Origin: Devosia crocina
GTDB taxonomy: Bacteria; Pseudomonadota; Alphaproteobacteria; Rhizobiales; Devosiaceae
Length of the DNA: 64,000 nt
Assembly: GCF_900116545.1 (NCBI RefSeq)
Contig: NZ_FPCK01000001.1
Coordinates: forward strand, 1,674,001-1,738,000
Direction of reading: 5' to 3'
In this document: one piece after another, positions 1 to 9,940 of the stretch
Numbering within the stretch: position 1 is the first letter of the stretch
Layout of the letters: each line of letters begins with the position of its first letter
The notes under the pieces: model-generated
Database searches by the model: none
What the model saw: only the letters and a program-made list of their open reading frames with translations
Told to the model about the DNA's origin: nothing
Made by a program: the position numbers and the translations under genes

Positions 1-252
1 GTTCGCGCGAGTGCGCTGATTTCGGGGCGGGAGCCGGCCTGGTGCGCGGGCTACCTTTCCGGCCTCCTGATCGGAACGGAAATCGCCGCCAATCGCCACC
101 AGATCGGTAACGATCCGGTTCCGCTTATCGGCTCGCATACGCTGTGCGCACTTTATGCCCAGGTGCTGGAGATGGCGGGCGCTACCGGGCGACCGGTGGA
201 TGCCACGGCCGTTGTGCTGGCCGGGCTCAAGAGTGCGCGCGAAGCTGCCTGA
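1..252 (+). CDS. dgoK: 2-dehydro-3-deoxygalactonokinase, C-terminal part (runs off left edge)
   Basis: Open from base 1 in frame 1, ending in TGA at 250-252 (83 codons visible). The tail reads like the C-terminal part of DgoK: a GYLSGLLIGTEI segment, then GSHTLCALYAQVLEMAG and a final AVVLAGL helix. DgoK phosphorylates 2-dehydro-3-deoxy-galactonate in the cytoplasm in the De Ley-Doudoroff pathway. The next gene, the aldolase that splits its product, starts 12 bases downstream on the same strand, which supports the assignment. The ATP-binding N-terminus lies outside the window, so a related sugar-acid kinase cannot be fully excluded. Confidence 0.8.
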   Translation, partial: VRASALISGREPAWCAGYLSGLLIGTEIAANRHQIGNDPVPLIGSHTLCALYAQVLEMAGATGRPVDATAVVLAGLKSAREAA

Positions 253-264
253 AGGACATCAATC

Positions 265-876
265 ATGACTCATCGCCACATCATCGCCATTCTGCGCGGC
301 ATCACCAATGAGGAGGCGGTGCCCGTGTGCACTGCCCTTGTCGAGTCAGGCATCACTCTGATCGAGGTCCCGCTCAACTCGCCCAACGCCACCGAAAGCA
401 TCGCGCGGGCAGCCAAGGCGCTGTCGGACCGAGCTGACATCGGGGCGGGCACCGTGCTTTCGGAGGAAGACGTGCGGGCCGTCTCTGCTGCGGGGGGCAC
501 GTTCATCGTTTCGCCCGACACTAACGAGGCAGTGATCGCCGAGACGGTGCGGCTGGGGATGAAGTCCTATCCGGGCGTCTTTTCACCCAGCGACGCCTTC
601 AAGGCCATTCGCACCGGCGCCTCGGGACTTAAATTCTTTCCGGCCGAAGTGCTGGGGTCCAAAGGCATCAAGGCGATGAAGGCGGTGCTGCCGCCCGATA
701 TGCCCACCTATGCTGTGGGCGGCGCCAATCCCGACAATTTCGATGAGTTCTTCGCTGTAGGCTGCACCGGCTTCGGCCTCGGCACATATATTTTCAAACC
801 TGGCATGAGCGTTGCGGAGGTCGCCGAGCGCGCCGCCACTGCCGTTGCCGCCTATGACAAGGGAGCCAAGGCATGA
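265..876 (+). CDS. dgoA: 2-dehydro-3-deoxy-6-phosphogalactonate aldolase
   Basis: A 203-residue class I aldolase of the KDPG/KDPGal family, the usual length. It cleaves 2-dehydro-3-deoxy-6-phosphogalactonate to pyruvate and glyceraldehyde 3-phosphate. The catalytic glutamate is E34 in IEVPLNSP and the Schiff-base lysine is K123 in GLKFFPAE. The sugar-phosphate end of the barrel shows AVGGANPDN and GFGLGTYIF. The ATG follows dgoK by 12 bases. The last codons overlap the next gene by 4 bases (ATGA), so translational coupling is likely. The galactonate rather than gluconate form is inferred from the neighbouring kinase and beta-galactosidase. Confidence 0.92.
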   Translation: MTHRHIIAILRGITNEEAVPVCTALVESGITLIEVPLNSPNATESIARAAKALSDRADIGAGTVLSEEDVRAVSAAGGTFIVSPDTNEAVIAETVRLGMKSYPGVFSPSDAFKAIRTGASGLKFFPAEVLGSKGIKAMKAVLPPDMPTYAVGGANPDNFDEFFAVGCTGFGLGTYIFKPGMSVAEVAERAATAVAAYDKGAKA

Positions 877-1748
877 GCGAAACCGCCCGCCTTCTGATCG
901 ACAGCAAATGTGAACTGGGTGAAGGCCCGATCTGGCATGCCGAGCGCCAGCAGCTCTTCTGGTTCGACATCAACGAGCAGTCCCTGTTTGCTGCCAACAC
1001 AGCGGGTAAAATTGAGGAAAGCTGGCTCTTCAACGAGGCAGTGACTGCAGCAGCCATCATCGATCGCGATCGCGTCGCCATTGCCAGCGAGAACGGGCTG
1101 ATCGAGTTCGACCTGCGGGTCGGGGGGATGAACCGGCTGGAGGATATCGAGCGGGACGTGCCCGCCAACCGCTCCAACGATAGCCGTGTCCATCCGTCGG
1201 GTGCTTTCTGGATCGGCACGATGGTCAAGGACGAGGGACCAAAGAACGGGGCGGTCTACCACTACCGCGCGGGGCAGTTGACCCGGATCATCGAGAACGT
1301 TGCCATTCCCAATGCGACCTGCTTTTCGCCCGATGGGCGGATCGCCTATTTCACTGACACACCGACCAAGAAGATCCTCAAGTGCCTGACGGACCCGGAA
1401 ACGGGCCTGCCGCAGGGCGAGTGGGAAGTGTTCGCCGATGTCGCGGACGGCCGCGGGCATCCCGATGGGGCCGTGGTCGATAGCGAAGGCTATCTCTGGA
1501 ACGCCAAATGGGGCGGCAGCTGCGTCGTGCGCCATGCGCCGGACGGCAGCATCGACCGGATCGTGGAAGTGCCGGTGAGCCAGGTCACCTGCCCGGCCTT
1601 TGGCGGCAAGGATCTGAAGACACTGTTCATCACCACCGCGGCCAAGGGATTGTCGCCGGAACAGCTGGCGGCGGAAAAGGTCGCGGGTGGCGTTTTCGCC
1701 ATCGAGGTCGATGTCGCCGGCCAGCCCGAAACGCCGATCAAGCTTTGA
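873..1748 (+). CDS. SMP-30/gluconolactonase family protein, probable sugar lactonase
   Basis: 291 residues, a six-bladed beta-propeller of the SMP-30/LRE family. A divalent metal ligand is expected at E17 in LGEGPIWH. Further family signatures are the N-D pair in RSNDSRVHPSG, the IAYFTDTPTKKI strand and the D in GHPDGAVVDSEGYLWNA. Such enzymes hydrolyse aldono-lactones to aldonic acids. Sitting between dgoA and a beta-galactosidase, it is best read as a galactonolactonase feeding the De Ley-Doudoroff route; the exact sugar is inference. It starts within the dgoA stop (4-base overlap) and ends 7 bases before the next ATG. Confidence 0.85.
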   Translation: MSETARLLIDSKCELGEGPIWHAERQQLFWFDINEQSLFAANTAGKIEESWLFNEAVTAAAIIDRDRVAIASENGLIEFDLRVGGMNRLEDIERDVPANRSNDSRVHPSGAFWIGTMVKDEGPKNGAVYHYRAGQLTRIIENVAIPNATCFSPDGRIAYFTDTPTKKILKCLTDPETGLPQGEWEVFADVADGRGHPDGAVVDSEGYLWNAKWGGSCVVRHAPDGSIDRIVEVPVSQVTCPAFGGKDLKTLFITTAAKGLSPEQLAAEKVAGGVFAIEVDVAGQPETPIKL

Positions 1749-1755
1749 GCACACC

Positions 1756-3717
1756 ATGACCATCGAACCTACCCTGGGCGTTTGCTACTACCCCGAACAC
1801 TGGCCGGAAGACTGGTGGGACAAGGACGCGGCGCGTATGGCCGATGTCGGCATCCAATATGTCCGCATCGGCGAATTCGCCTGGTCACGGCTTGAGCCGA
1901 CGCCGGGCGATTTGCAGCTGGACTGGATGATCCGGGCCATGGATGTGCTCGGCCGTCATGGGCTCAAGGTGATCGTGGGCACGCCCACAGCCACCCCGCC
2001 GCGCTGGATGGTCGACAAGCATCCCGACATGCTGGCCGTCGATGCGCATGGCCGCCGGAAAGGCTTTGGCTCGCGGCGTCATTATGATTTCTCGCACCTG
2101 CCTTATCGGGAAGAATCGGCCCGCATTACCCAGATCCTTGCAGATGCTTTGAGCGATCATCCTGCGCTGGGCGGCTGGCAGACGGACAACGAATATGGCT
2201 GCCACGGCACGACCTATTCCTATTCGCCGGCAGCGCTCGAGGGCTTTCGCAAATGGCTTGCGCAGAGATACGGGTTGATCGAGGCGCTGAACGAGGCTTG
2301 GGGCAACGTCTTCTGGTCCATGGAGTACAACAGCTTCGACCAGATCGAGCTGCCCAATCTGCTGGTCTGCGAGCCGAACCCGATCCACGATCTCGATTTC
2401 CGGCGCTATTCGTCGGACCAGGTCAGCGCCTTCAACAAGGTGCAGTACGACATTCTCAAGGCCAAGCGGCCAGACCTGCCGGTGATCCACAATTTCATGA
2501 GCCGCTATAGCGAATTCGACCATTACGACCTGGCCGAAACGCTGGATGTGGCGAGCTGGGATTCATACCCAATCGGGCACCTGGCGGTGAGCGATGAAAG
2601 CGAAGAGATCAAGCGCCAATATCTGCGCCAGGGCGATCCCGACAATGCAGCGTTCCACCACGACCTCTACCGCACGGTGGGCCATGGCCGCTGGTGGGTG
2701 ATGGAGCAGCAGCCGGGGCCGGTGAACTGGGCCAGTTTCAACCCCGACCCCCTGCCCGGCATGGCGCGGCTCTGGGCCTGGGAAGCGTTCGCGCACGGGG
2801 CGGAAGTCGTTTCCTACTTCCGCTGGCGGCAGGCGCCCTTTGCGCAGGAGCAGATGCATGCCGGGTTGTTGCGGCCCGATAGCGAACCTGCACCGGCTCA
2901 TGACGAGGCGAGCCAGGTTTCGCGCGAGCTCAAACAGACTGCGCTTTCAGGACCTGTTGGGAAGGCGCGGGTAGCGCTGGTTTTCGATTATGACAGCGAA
3001 TGGGCCTGGGAGGTGCAGCCGCAATCCAAGGGCTTCAGCCACGGCGCCCATGTTCGCGAGATCTATGCCGCGTTCCGCAAGCACGGCGTCGATATCGATA
3101 TCCTGTCACCCAAGACCAACAGCTTTGCGGGCTATGACATCGTGGCGACTCCGGCGCTGTTTGCCTGGACCGACCAATTGCGCGAGGCAGTCGAGAGTTT
3201 CGAAGGTTATCTTTTGGTGGGGCCGCGCACGGGCTCCAAGACCAAAAACTTCTCGATCCCCGCGCGGCTGGGCCCGGATCTGTCGCCAAACCTGCTCGAT
3301 GCACGCGTGATGCGGGTCGACAGTATCCCGGGCCATGTTTCGATCCCGGTCAAGGGTGGCGGTTCGACCAAGCTGTGGCGCGAAAAGGTGGAGACGCGCG
3401 GCGAGATCGTGATGGAGGACAGCGAAGGCGTGCCGGTGCTCGTGTCGCAGGGCAAGATCTTCTATCTCACTGCCAGCGGCGACAGAGCGCTGATGCAGCG
3501 CATTGCCGATTATCTGATTGCCGAGGCCGACTTGCCGACGCTCAACCTGCCGGCGGGAGTGCGCGCCCGCTCACGGGGCGGCTACCGGATCTATGTCAAT
3601 TATTCTGCAGGTCCGGCAACGCTGAACCTGGCCGAAGACGAGAGCGAGTATGTGGTGGGCGAGAGCGAAATGCCCGCTGCCGGGGTCACCGTGGCCCGAC
3701 TCGCCAAGGCCGATTGA
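1756..3717 (+). CDS. Beta-galactosidase, glycoside hydrolase family 42
   Basis: 653 residues. The start was set at ATG 1756: the family's opening motif LGVCYYPEHWPEDWW follows after only six residues, while the longer open frame back to 1687 overlaps the lactonase gene. GH42 is a retaining family: the acid/base is E146 in WQTDNEYGCH and the nucleophile is E317 in WVMEQQPGPVNW. The C-terminal half carries the trimerisation domain (about 390-590) and a small beta domain. No signal peptide is seen, so it should act in the cytoplasm on imported galactosides. It is the last gene of the operon. Its final 32 bases overlap the 3' end of comEC on the opposite strand. Confidence 0.92.
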   Translation: MTIEPTLGVCYYPEHWPEDWWDKDAARMADVGIQYVRIGEFAWSRLEPTPGDLQLDWMIRAMDVLGRHGLKVIVGTPTATPPRWMVDKHPDMLAVDAHGRRKGFGSRRHYDFSHLPYREESARITQILADALSDHPALGGWQTDNEYGCHGTTYSYSPAALEGFRKWLAQRYGLIEALNEAWGNVFWSMEYNSFDQIELPNLLVCEPNPIHDLDFRRYSSDQVSAFNKVQYDILKAKRPDLPVIHNFMSRYSEFDHYDLAETLDVASWDSYPIGHLAVSDESEEIKRQYLRQGDPDNAAFHHDLYRTVGHGRWWVMEQQPGPVNWASFNPDPLPGMARLWAWEAFAHGAEVVSYFRWRQAPFAQEQMHAGLLRPDSEPAPAHDEASQVSRELKQTALSGPVGKARVALVFDYDSEWAWEVQPQSKGFSHGAHVREIYAAFRKHGVDIDILSPKTNSFAGYDIVATPALFAWTDQLREAVESFEGYLLVGPRTGSKTKNFSIPARLGPDLSPNLLDARVMRVDSIPGHVSIPVKGGGSTKLWREKVETRGEIVMEDSEGVPVLVSQGKIFYLTASGDRALMQRIADYLIAEADLPTLNLPAGVRARSRGGYRIYVNYSAGPATLNLAEDESEYVVGESEMPAAGVTVARLAKAD

Positions 3718-5824
3718 GCGAAGAAATAGCCGGGCGGATATCGAACCGCCCGGCTGCCTCATTCCAGCGGAGCCAATGAACGCCTCCGGCCGCAAGCTCC
3801 GACGGTCCGATCAGCTGGGTGCTGGTGCCGCAGCCGCGGGGTGGATCGATGCGCGCGACGACGAGCGCGGGGCCATGGCAGTCCTCGGCAAAGGCAGCAG
3901 CATTGCGGACGATGGCGATGGTAAAGGCGGGCGTCGTAACGATGCAGCCAATGCTGTCGCAGCGCGTGCCGGAATGTTTTGCGGCGACGGTGGTCTGATA
4001 ATGCCGGCTCCATACATCCACCGCGAAACTGCCGGGACGGCCGCTGACGAGGCTGAGCCCGGATCCATCGCGCACCGCGACGGCCTGGGTGGTGTCGGCG
4101 ATCAGAACGTCGGGGCGCGGCTCGAGACCGAAGGCCAGCACAACCGGCACGATGAGCGCGGGCAGGAGCAGGCGCCAGCGGTTTTCGATGAATGCGAACC
4201 AGGCTAGTGCCAGAAGGCCCGCAAGCAGCGTCCAGCCGGCAAGCAGTGGATTGCCGGTCAGGTGCTGGCTCCACCCGGCCACAAGGTTGGCCACATCGAC
4301 CATGCGATCGATATTCCAGCCCATGAGTTTGAAGAAGATGCCATCGAGCCCGACAGGCATGGTGAGGATGGCAAGGACGCCGAACCACATGATCATGCTG
4401 ACGAAAGGCAGCGCCAGCACATTGCCGAGGACGCCCAAGGGGGCTGTCTGTTGGAAATGGTAGGCTGAGAAGAGGAGCGTGGCGACCCCGGCGACAAGGC
4501 TGGTCCAGGCAGTGGCGGACACAAAATGTAGCGCACGGGTTACCGGATTTCTAGCGTCGCTGGCAAAGATGCGCGGCAATTCGAAGATGCCGATCAACCC
4601 CACAACGGCCGCAAAAGACAGCTGGAAGCTGGCGCGGAAAACGCTTGCGGGATCGATGGCGATGATAACGAGCGCGGCGATGGCGACATTGCGCATGGTG
4701 AGCGCCCGCCGCCCGGCGAGCACGGCGCCGAAGATCAACGCCAGCATGAGCGTCGAGCGGAAGGCAGGGATGTTGTCGAGCCCGCCGGCGAGGAGCAGAT
4801 AGCCGAAGGCAGCGAGCAGCCCGGCTATGGCGGCGATGTGCTTGATGGGCCAGATCAGCACCGTGGGCAGGCTCGCCAGAAGCCAGCGCATTAGCCAGAA
4901 AATGCCGCCGGCAACGATGGAAAGATGAAGGCCCGAGATAGAATAGACATGGGCAAGGCCGGAGGCAGCCATGACTTCACGCGTTTCGTCGGTGATCGCG
5001 CTCTGATCGCCCACAACCATGGCACGCCCGATCGCGGCGCTGCTGCCTTCGAGAGCCTCATCGATGCGATCGGCAATAAAGGAGCGAAGACCATAGACCT
5101 GACGGGCGAGATCGGTTTCATCGCCGGGCACGCTGATCTCGACCGGACCGATGGCGCTGCCGTAAGCGCCTATGCCGGCAAAATAGGCGTGAAACTGGCT
5201 ATCGAAGGCCCCCGGCAGAACCGGACCGGGAACGGCGGCCAGCCGGAAGCGGCCGCTGATCGTGTCTCCGATGCGGACCTCGGGTTCTGTGGGCAGGAAC
5301 AGGCGGGCGCGGCGAATGTCGAGACTGCGGGTGCCTTCGGCCGGAGTAATTGCGGAAACAACGACACGCGTGCCTTCGCCATCTGCCGAGAGGATTTCAT
5401 CCACCTGAGCCGAATAGGTGCCATAGGCAGGCCAGGAGAGCATGGGGGTGCCGAAGGCAACGCCGTGCATGGCGAGGAGACCGAAGCCCCACGCAAAAGC
5501 GGCAAGCTGCGGGATCAGGCGCAGGGCGGCATCGGAGCGGGAAGCGATGGCCCAGAGGGTGAGCGCGAGGACGAAAAGCGCAGCCAGAGCCATATGGAGC
5601 GCGCTCGGTTGACTTGGCAGGAGCGCATAGAGCGCTAGCCCGAAAATGGCGCTGAACGGCAGGAGAACGAAACCGCGTCTGCCCCGTGCAGCAGAGGCGA
5701 GCGCATCGAGAAAGGACTGACGAGAGTGGGCCGCGAGCCTGCGCCAGGACGCTCCAGGCGTGCGGACGAGAGGCGCGGGAAGCGCTGCCTCGCCTGATCC
5801 TTCCATGCCCCCAGTCCCCACCAC
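3686..5824 (-). CDS. comEC: ComEC/Rec2-family DNA-uptake channel protein
   Basis: 712-residue polytopic inner-membrane protein with a DUF4131-like N-terminal segment (about 50-230) and a Competence domain (about 240-530). The family hallmark [19 protein letters not shown] is present. ComEC carries single-stranded DNA across the inner membrane during transformation. The C-terminal region (about 570-712) is a degenerate metallo-hydrolase-like tail without the HxHxDH zinc motif, which is common in alphaproteobacterial members. It is divergent from gltX (73 bases between the chosen starts) and converges on the GH42 gene. In many relatives lexA lies beside comEC; here the galactose operon takes that place. 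The start could also be the internal ATG about 18 bases downstream. Confidence 0.88.
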   Translation of the reverse strand: MVGTGGMEGSGEAALPAPLVRTPGASWRRLAAHSRQSFLDALASAARGRRGFVLLPFSAIFGLALYALLPSQPSALHMALAALFVLALTLWAIASRSDAALRLIPQLAAFAWGFGLLAMHGVAFGTPMLSWPAYGTYSAQVDEILSADGEGTRVVVSAITPAEGTRSLDIRRARLFLPTEPEVRIGDTISGRFRLAAVPGPVLPGAFDSQFHAYFAGIGAYGSAIGPVEISVPGDETDLARQVYGLRSFIADRIDEALEGSSAAIGRAMVVGDQSAITDETREVMAASGLAHVYSISGLHLSIVAGGIFWLMRWLLASLPTVLIWPIKHIAAIAGLLAAFGYLLLAGGLDNIPAFRSTLMLALIFGAVLAGRRALTMRNVAIAALVIIAIDPASVFRASFQLSFAAVVGLIGIFELPRIFASDARNPVTRALHFVSATAWTSLVAGVATLLFSAYHFQQTAPLGVLGNVLALPFVSMIMWFGVLAILTMPVGLDGIFFKLMGWNIDRMVDVANLVAGWSQHLTGNPLLAGWTLLAGLLALAWFAFIENRWRLLLPALIVPVVLAFGLEPRPDVLIADTTQAVAVRDGSGLSLVSGRPGSFAVDVWSRHYQTTVAAKHSGTRCDSIGCIVTTPAFTIAIVRNAAAFAEDCHGPALVVARIDPPRGCGTSTQLIGPSELAAGGVHWLRWNEAAGRFDIRPAISSLNRPWRVGPR

Positions 5825-5897
5825 GCACCCCTGCCCTTGCGCTCAAGCCCGCCTATGCTACACACGCCCCGAAATTCCTCAATTCGTTCCGGTTGCC

Positions 5898-7310
5898 ATG
5901 TCCCAGGTTGTCACTCGTTTTGCCCCCTCTCCTACTGGGTACCTTCACATCGGCGGTGCGCGCACGGCCCTGTTCAGCTGGGCCTATGCCCAGAACAAGG
6001 GCGGCAAGATGCTGCTGCGCATCGAGGACACGGATCGCGAACGCTCAACGGAAGCTGCGGTTACGGCGCTGATCGATGGGTTGAAGTGGCTGGGCCTTGA
6101 CTGGGAAGGGGAACCGATCAGCCAGTTTTCGCGCGCCTCGCGCCATGCCGAGGTTGCCCATGAACTAGTAAAGATGGGCCACGCCTATTATTGCTATTGC
6201 TCGCCCGAGGAACTGGACCAGATGCGCGAGGAAGCGCGCGCTGCCGGCAAGCCGCCACGCTACAATGGCGTTTGGCGCGATCGGGACCCCAAGGAGGCAC
6301 CGGAGGGTATTTCGCCTGTCATCCGCATCAAGGCGCCGCTTTCCGGCGAGATCGTGGTGCGCGACCATGTGCAGGGCGATGTCGTCTTCAAGACCGAGAA
6401 TCTTGACGACTTCATCATCCTGCGTTCGGACGGCACACCGACCTATATGCATGCGGTGGTGGTGGACGATCACGACATGGGCGTAACCCACATCATCCGC
6501 GGCGACGATCACCTGACCAATGCTGCCCGCCAGATCATCATCTACAACGCCATGGGCTGGACCGTGCCGGAGATGGCGCATATTCCGCTGATCCATGGTC
6601 CGGATGGCGCCAAGCTCTCCAAGCGTCATGGCGCGCTCGGCGTCGAAGCGTATCGCCAGATGGGCTACTTGCCTGCAGCGCTTCGCAACTATCTTGCCCG
6701 TCTGGGCTGGAGCCATGGCGACGAGGAAATCTTCTCGACCGATCAGATGGTCGAGTGGTTCAGCCTCGAAGCGCTCAACAAGGGTGCGGCCCGCTTCGAC
6801 TTCGTCAAACTCGAAAACATCAACGGCCATTATATCCGCGAGGCCGATCCGAGCTATCTCTACCAGGTGATGATCGACACGGCCAAGGAAGTAGGCCGCG
6901 ACGAGGATGCCAAGGGCCTGGCGGACAACCACAACACGGTACTGGCCGCCCTGCCCGAGCTGCAGCCGCGCGCCAAAACGGTGCTCGAGCTGATCGACCT
7001 TGCCCAGTTCATTTACGCCGTGCGCCCCATCACCCCGGATGCGGCCGCATCGGCGCTGCTTACCCCCGAAGCCAAGACGGTGCTGGCGGCCATTGCCGAA
7101 ACGTTAGGGGGGCTTGCCGATTGGTCAGTGCCCGAGATCGACGCGGCCATGCGCAAGCTGGCGGAAGAGAAGGGTCTGAAGCTCGGCAAGCTCGCTCAGC
7201 CGCTGCGCGCAGCCCTCACCGGCCGCACGATTTCGCCGGGAATCTTCGAGGTCATGGTGCTGATCGGGCGCGAGGAATCGATGGCACGCCTGGGTGATCA
7301 AATCGCTTAA
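5898..7310 (+). CDS. gltX: Glutamyl-tRNA synthetase
   Basis: 470 residues, the usual length for the bacterial class I enzyme. The start was placed at ATG 5898 because [20 protein letters not shown] is the canonical opening and the longer frame to 5760 runs into comEC. The HIGH motif is in [10 protein letters not shown] and the KMSKS equivalent is KLSKRHG. The C-terminal helical anticodon-binding domain ends in ARLGDQIA. It charges tRNA-Glu and, in alphaproteobacteria lacking GlnRS, usually also tRNA-Gln, which is then amidated. The gene is followed by a perfect hairpin and then gltA, a common arrangement in Hyphomicrobiales. Confidence 0.97.
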   Translation: MSQVVTRFAPSPTGYLHIGGARTALFSWAYAQNKGGKMLLRIEDTDRERSTEAAVTALIDGLKWLGLDWEGEPISQFSRASRHAEVAHELVKMGHAYYCYCSPEELDQMREEARAAGKPPRYNGVWRDRDPKEAPEGISPVIRIKAPLSGEIVVRDHVQGDVVFKTENLDDFIILRSDGTPTYMHAVVVDDHDMGVTHIIRGDDHLTNAARQIIIYNAMGWTVPEMAHIPLIHGPDGAKLSKRHGALGVEAYRQMGYLPAALRNYLARLGWSHGDEEIFSTDQMVEWFSLEALNKGAARFDFVKLENINGHYIREADPSYLYQVMIDTAKEVGRDEDAKGLADNHNTVLAALPELQPRAKTVLELIDLAQFIYAVRPITPDAAASALLTPEAKTVLAAIAETLGGLADWSVPEIDAAMRKLAEEKGLKLGKLAQPLRAALTGRTISPGIFEVMVLIGREESMARLGDQIA

Positions 7311-7316
7311 GACCAG

Positions 7317-7344
7317 GGTAAGCAGAGGGTAACCTCTGCTTACC
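7317..7344. repeat. Perfect 12-bp inverted repeat between gltX and gltA
   Basis: Arms GGTAAGCAGAGG and CCTCTGCTTACC enclose a GTAA loop, which as RNA on the + strand would be a GNRA tetraloop. It begins six bases after the gltX stop. No T-run follows (TATCGG), so it is not a typical intrinsic terminator. It may protect the gltX mRNA 3' end, act as a weak terminator, or be a protein site in the gltA promoter region. Confidence 0.7.
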
Positions 7345-7465
7345 TATCGGTTGCCTCTCAGGCACAAAAACTGATACCTCTGCGCTCGACAATCGGCACC
7401 CGCTGCGGTGCTGCCCGGCTTCATCAAATCCTTCCCTCGGAGCCGGGTTATACGAGGAGAGCTCA

Positions 7466-8755
7466 ATGACCGAAAAAGTCGCCAAACTCGTCGTCGGAGA
7501 TCAGACCGTCGAATTCCCGATTTTGAGCGGAACGGTGGGGCCGGATGTCGTCGACATCCGATCGCTCTACGCTAAGACTGGCCTTTTCACCTACGATCCT
7601 GGCTTCACCTCGACCGCAGCCTGCGACAGCGCCATTACCTATATCGATGGCGACAAGGGCGAACTGCTGTATCGGGGCTACCCGATCGAGCAACTGGCCG
7701 AAAAGTCCAACTATCTCGAAGTCTGCTATCTGCTGCTTTACGGCGAATTGCCGTCTGCCCAGCAGTTCAAGGAATTCGAAGAGCTCGTCACGCGCCACAC
7801 CATGGTGCACGAGCAGATGCATTATTTCTATCGCGGCTTCCGTCGCGACGCCCACCCGATGGCGATCATGACCGGTGTCGTCGGTGCCATGGCGGCGTTT
7901 TATCACGACTCAACCGACGTCAACGATCCGCAGCAGCGCGAGATCGCCTCGATCCGCATGATCGCCAAGATGCCGACGATCGCGGCCATGGCCTACAAAT
8001 ATTCGGTCGGCCAGCCGTTCGTGTACCCGCGCAACGACCTCGATTATGCGTCGAACTTCCTCCATATGTGCTTTTCGGTTCCGGCCGAAGAATACAAGGT
8101 CGATCCCAAGATCGCCCGCGCCATGGACCTGATCTTCACGCTCCATGCCGACCACGAACAGAACGCATCTACCTCGACGGTGCGCCTGTCGGGTTCGTCG
8201 GATGCCAACCCGTTCGCCTGTATCGCTGCTGGCGTTGCGTGTCTCTGGGGCCCTGCCCATGGCGGCGCCAACGAAGCCTGCCTCAACATGCTGCGCGAAA
8301 TCGGGACGGTCGATCGCATTCCCGAGTTCATCGCCCGCGCCAAGGACAAGAACGATCCGTTCCGCCTGATGGGCTTTGGTCACCGCGTCTACAAGAACTT
8401 TGATCCGCGCGCCAAGGTCATGCAGGCCACGGCCAAGGAAGTGCTCGCGATTCTGGGCGTCGAGAACAATCCGACGCTGCAGGTCGCTCAGGAACTGGAA
8501 CGCATCGCGCTTGAAGACCAGTACTTTATCGACCGCAAGCTCTATCCCAATGTGGATTTCTATTCCGGCGTGATCCTGGATGCGATCGGCTTCCCGACCT
8601 CGATGTTCACCGTGCTGTTTGCGGTGGCTCGCACCACCGGCTGGATCAGCCAGTGGAAGGAAATGATCGGCGATCCGCAAAAGAAGATCGGCCGCCCGCG
8701 CCAGCTTTATAACGGCTCGGGCGCACGCGACTACCAGGCGATTGGCAGCCGCTGA
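7466..8755 (+). CDS. gltA: Citrate synthase
   Basis: 429-residue type II (hexameric, Gram-negative type) citrate synthase. The catalytic residues are visible: His in [10 protein letters not shown], His in [14 protein letters not shown] and Asp in [10 protein letters not shown]. It condenses oxaloacetate and acetyl-CoA at the entry of the TCA cycle. The ATG at 7466 is preceded by GAGGAGAGCTCA, a good ribosome-binding site. The gene is monocistronic on + as far as visible: 155 bases separate it from gltX and an intrinsic terminator stands 20 bases after its stop. Confidence 0.98.
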   Translation: MTEKVAKLVVGDQTVEFPILSGTVGPDVVDIRSLYAKTGLFTYDPGFTSTAACDSAITYIDGDKGELLYRGYPIEQLAEKSNYLEVCYLLLYGELPSAQQFKEFEELVTRHTMVHEQMHYFYRGFRRDAHPMAIMTGVVGAMAAFYHDSTDVNDPQQREIASIRMIAKMPTIAAMAYKYSVGQPFVYPRNDLDYASNFLHMCFSVPAEEYKVDPKIARAMDLIFTLHADHEQNASTSTVRLSGSSDANPFACIAAGVACLWGPAHGGANEACLNMLREIGTVDRIPEFIARAKDKNDPFRLMGFGHRVYKNFDPRAKVMQATAKEVLAILGVENNPTLQVAQELERIALEDQYFIDRKLYPNVDFYSGVILDAIGFPTSMFTVLFAVARTTGWISQWKEMIGDPQKKIGRPRQLYNGSGARDYQAIGSR

Positions 8756-8775
8756 TCGAGGCGCACAATAACAAA

Positions 8776-8804
8776 GGCCCCGCTTCGGCGGGGTCTTTCT
8801 TTTT
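8776..8804 (+). terminator. Intrinsic terminator after gltA
   Basis: Stem CCCCGC / GCGGGG with a TTCG tetraloop (8778-8793), followed by TCTTTCTTTTT. It ends at the convergent lpxB stop codon, so it separates gltA transcription from the lpx cluster. Confidence 0.92.
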
Positions 8805-9940
8805 CAGCTTGGGCGATGGCTGAGAACGCGTTCGGCGGGATCGACCTGGGGATCAGTCTCCGTGCCGGCTTCCATCAGGTGCCTGATGCGGGCAAAGCCA
8901 TCGAGCTGGCTTTGGCTTGCCGAGGGCGCATCGAGGAGCTGTTCGATGGCTTGAGCAAGCGGCGCAGGATCGGCCTCTAGCTGCAGGATTTCGGGAACGA
9001 GGGTCTCGTCGAGAATGGCATTGGGTAGCGAGGCGAACTTGACCTTGTATTTGAACCAGCGCTTCGCCTGACCCTTGTCGGCCACATAGGTCGTGACCAT
9101 CGGCACGCCGGCGAGGGCCAGCTCGAGTGTAACCGTGCCGGTCACGGCGACCGCAGCGACGGCTCTGGCGAAGGCCGATGCCTTGTCCGCTTCCCCGCTG
9201 ACCACCTCCACCTTGACGGGCCAAGCTTCGACCTCACCACGAAGGTGCTGTTCGAGGCGGCGCGGCGTGGGCAAGATAAAGCCGGTCACCCGCGGATGGG
9301 CCGCAAGGCGCTCGGCAACGCTCCGCATCAAGGGGAGGTGACGGCGGAGTTCGCCATCGCGACTGCCGGGCAAAAGCAGAATCGGGCCTGAGGCGGGGAC
9401 GGCCGGCCTCGACTCAAGGGCGGCGGATGCCGGATGGCCGATATAGGAGGTTGGCGGTCCCCCTGCCCCGCGCATGAAGGCGGGTTCGAAGGGAAGGACG
9501 GCCATGACCTCGCGAAACCGGGGCGTGAGGTGCTGCGCGCGCTCAGGCTTCCAGGCCCAGACGGCGGGCGCGACACAGAGAAGAACCGGGATGTCGGGCG
9601 CGGCCTTGTGCACCTGCCTGGCGACAATGGACGAAAAGACCTGCGCGTCGACAAGGACCGCAACATCGGGGCGGGCGCGGACGATGGCTCGAGCGACCTG
9701 GCGGGCGCGCCAAAGCAGTTTGGGCAGGCGCGGCAGCACGTCGGCCCAGCCCATGACCGAAAGCTCGTTCATGTCGAACAGGGTTTGAAGCCCTTGTGCG
9801 GCAAGTGCATCGCCACCGACGCCGGACAGGGTAACCGGCGTTTTTCCACGCAGACGCCGAACGAGATCTGCCGCGATGCGATCGCCGGAAGGTTCACCGG
9901 CGAGAATGAAGAGCCGGAAAGGCTCGCTCGCCGGGCTCAC
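8804..9940 (-). CDS. lpxB: Lipid-A-disaccharide synthase
   Basis: 378 residues. GT19 family features are seen: the N-terminal LFILAGEPSGDRIAADLVRRL motif begins at about residue 8, followed by GVGGDAL and ELSVMGWADVLPRLPKL. The C-terminal half has the donor-binding LLLPGSRDGELRRHLP segment and the VTGTVTLELALAGVPMV loop. It joins 2,3-diacylglucosamine-1-P and UDP-2,3-diacylglucosamine in lipid A synthesis at the inner face of the inner membrane. It directly abuts lpxA. The lpxI gene that commonly lies between lpxA and lpxB in alphaproteobacteria is absent here. It is the last gene of the minus-strand cluster. Confidence 0.95.
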   Translation of the reverse strand: MSPASEPFRLFILAGEPSGDRIAADLVRRLRGKTPVTLSGVGGDALAAQGLQTLFDMNELSVMGWADVLPRLPKLLWRARQVARAIVRARPDVAVLVDAQVFSSIVARQVHKAAPDIPVLLCVAPAVWAWKPERAQHLTPRFREVMAVLPFEPAFMRGAGGPPTSYIGHPASAALESRPAVPASGPILLLPGSRDGELRRHLPLMRSVAERLAAHPRVTGFILPTPRRLEQHLRGEVEAWPVKVEVVSGEADKASAFARAVAAVAVTGTVTLELALAGVPMVTTYVADKGQAKRWFKYKVKFASLPNAILDETLVPEILQLEADPAPLAQAIEQLLDAPSASQSQLDGFARIRHLMEAGTETDPQVDPAERVLSHRPS

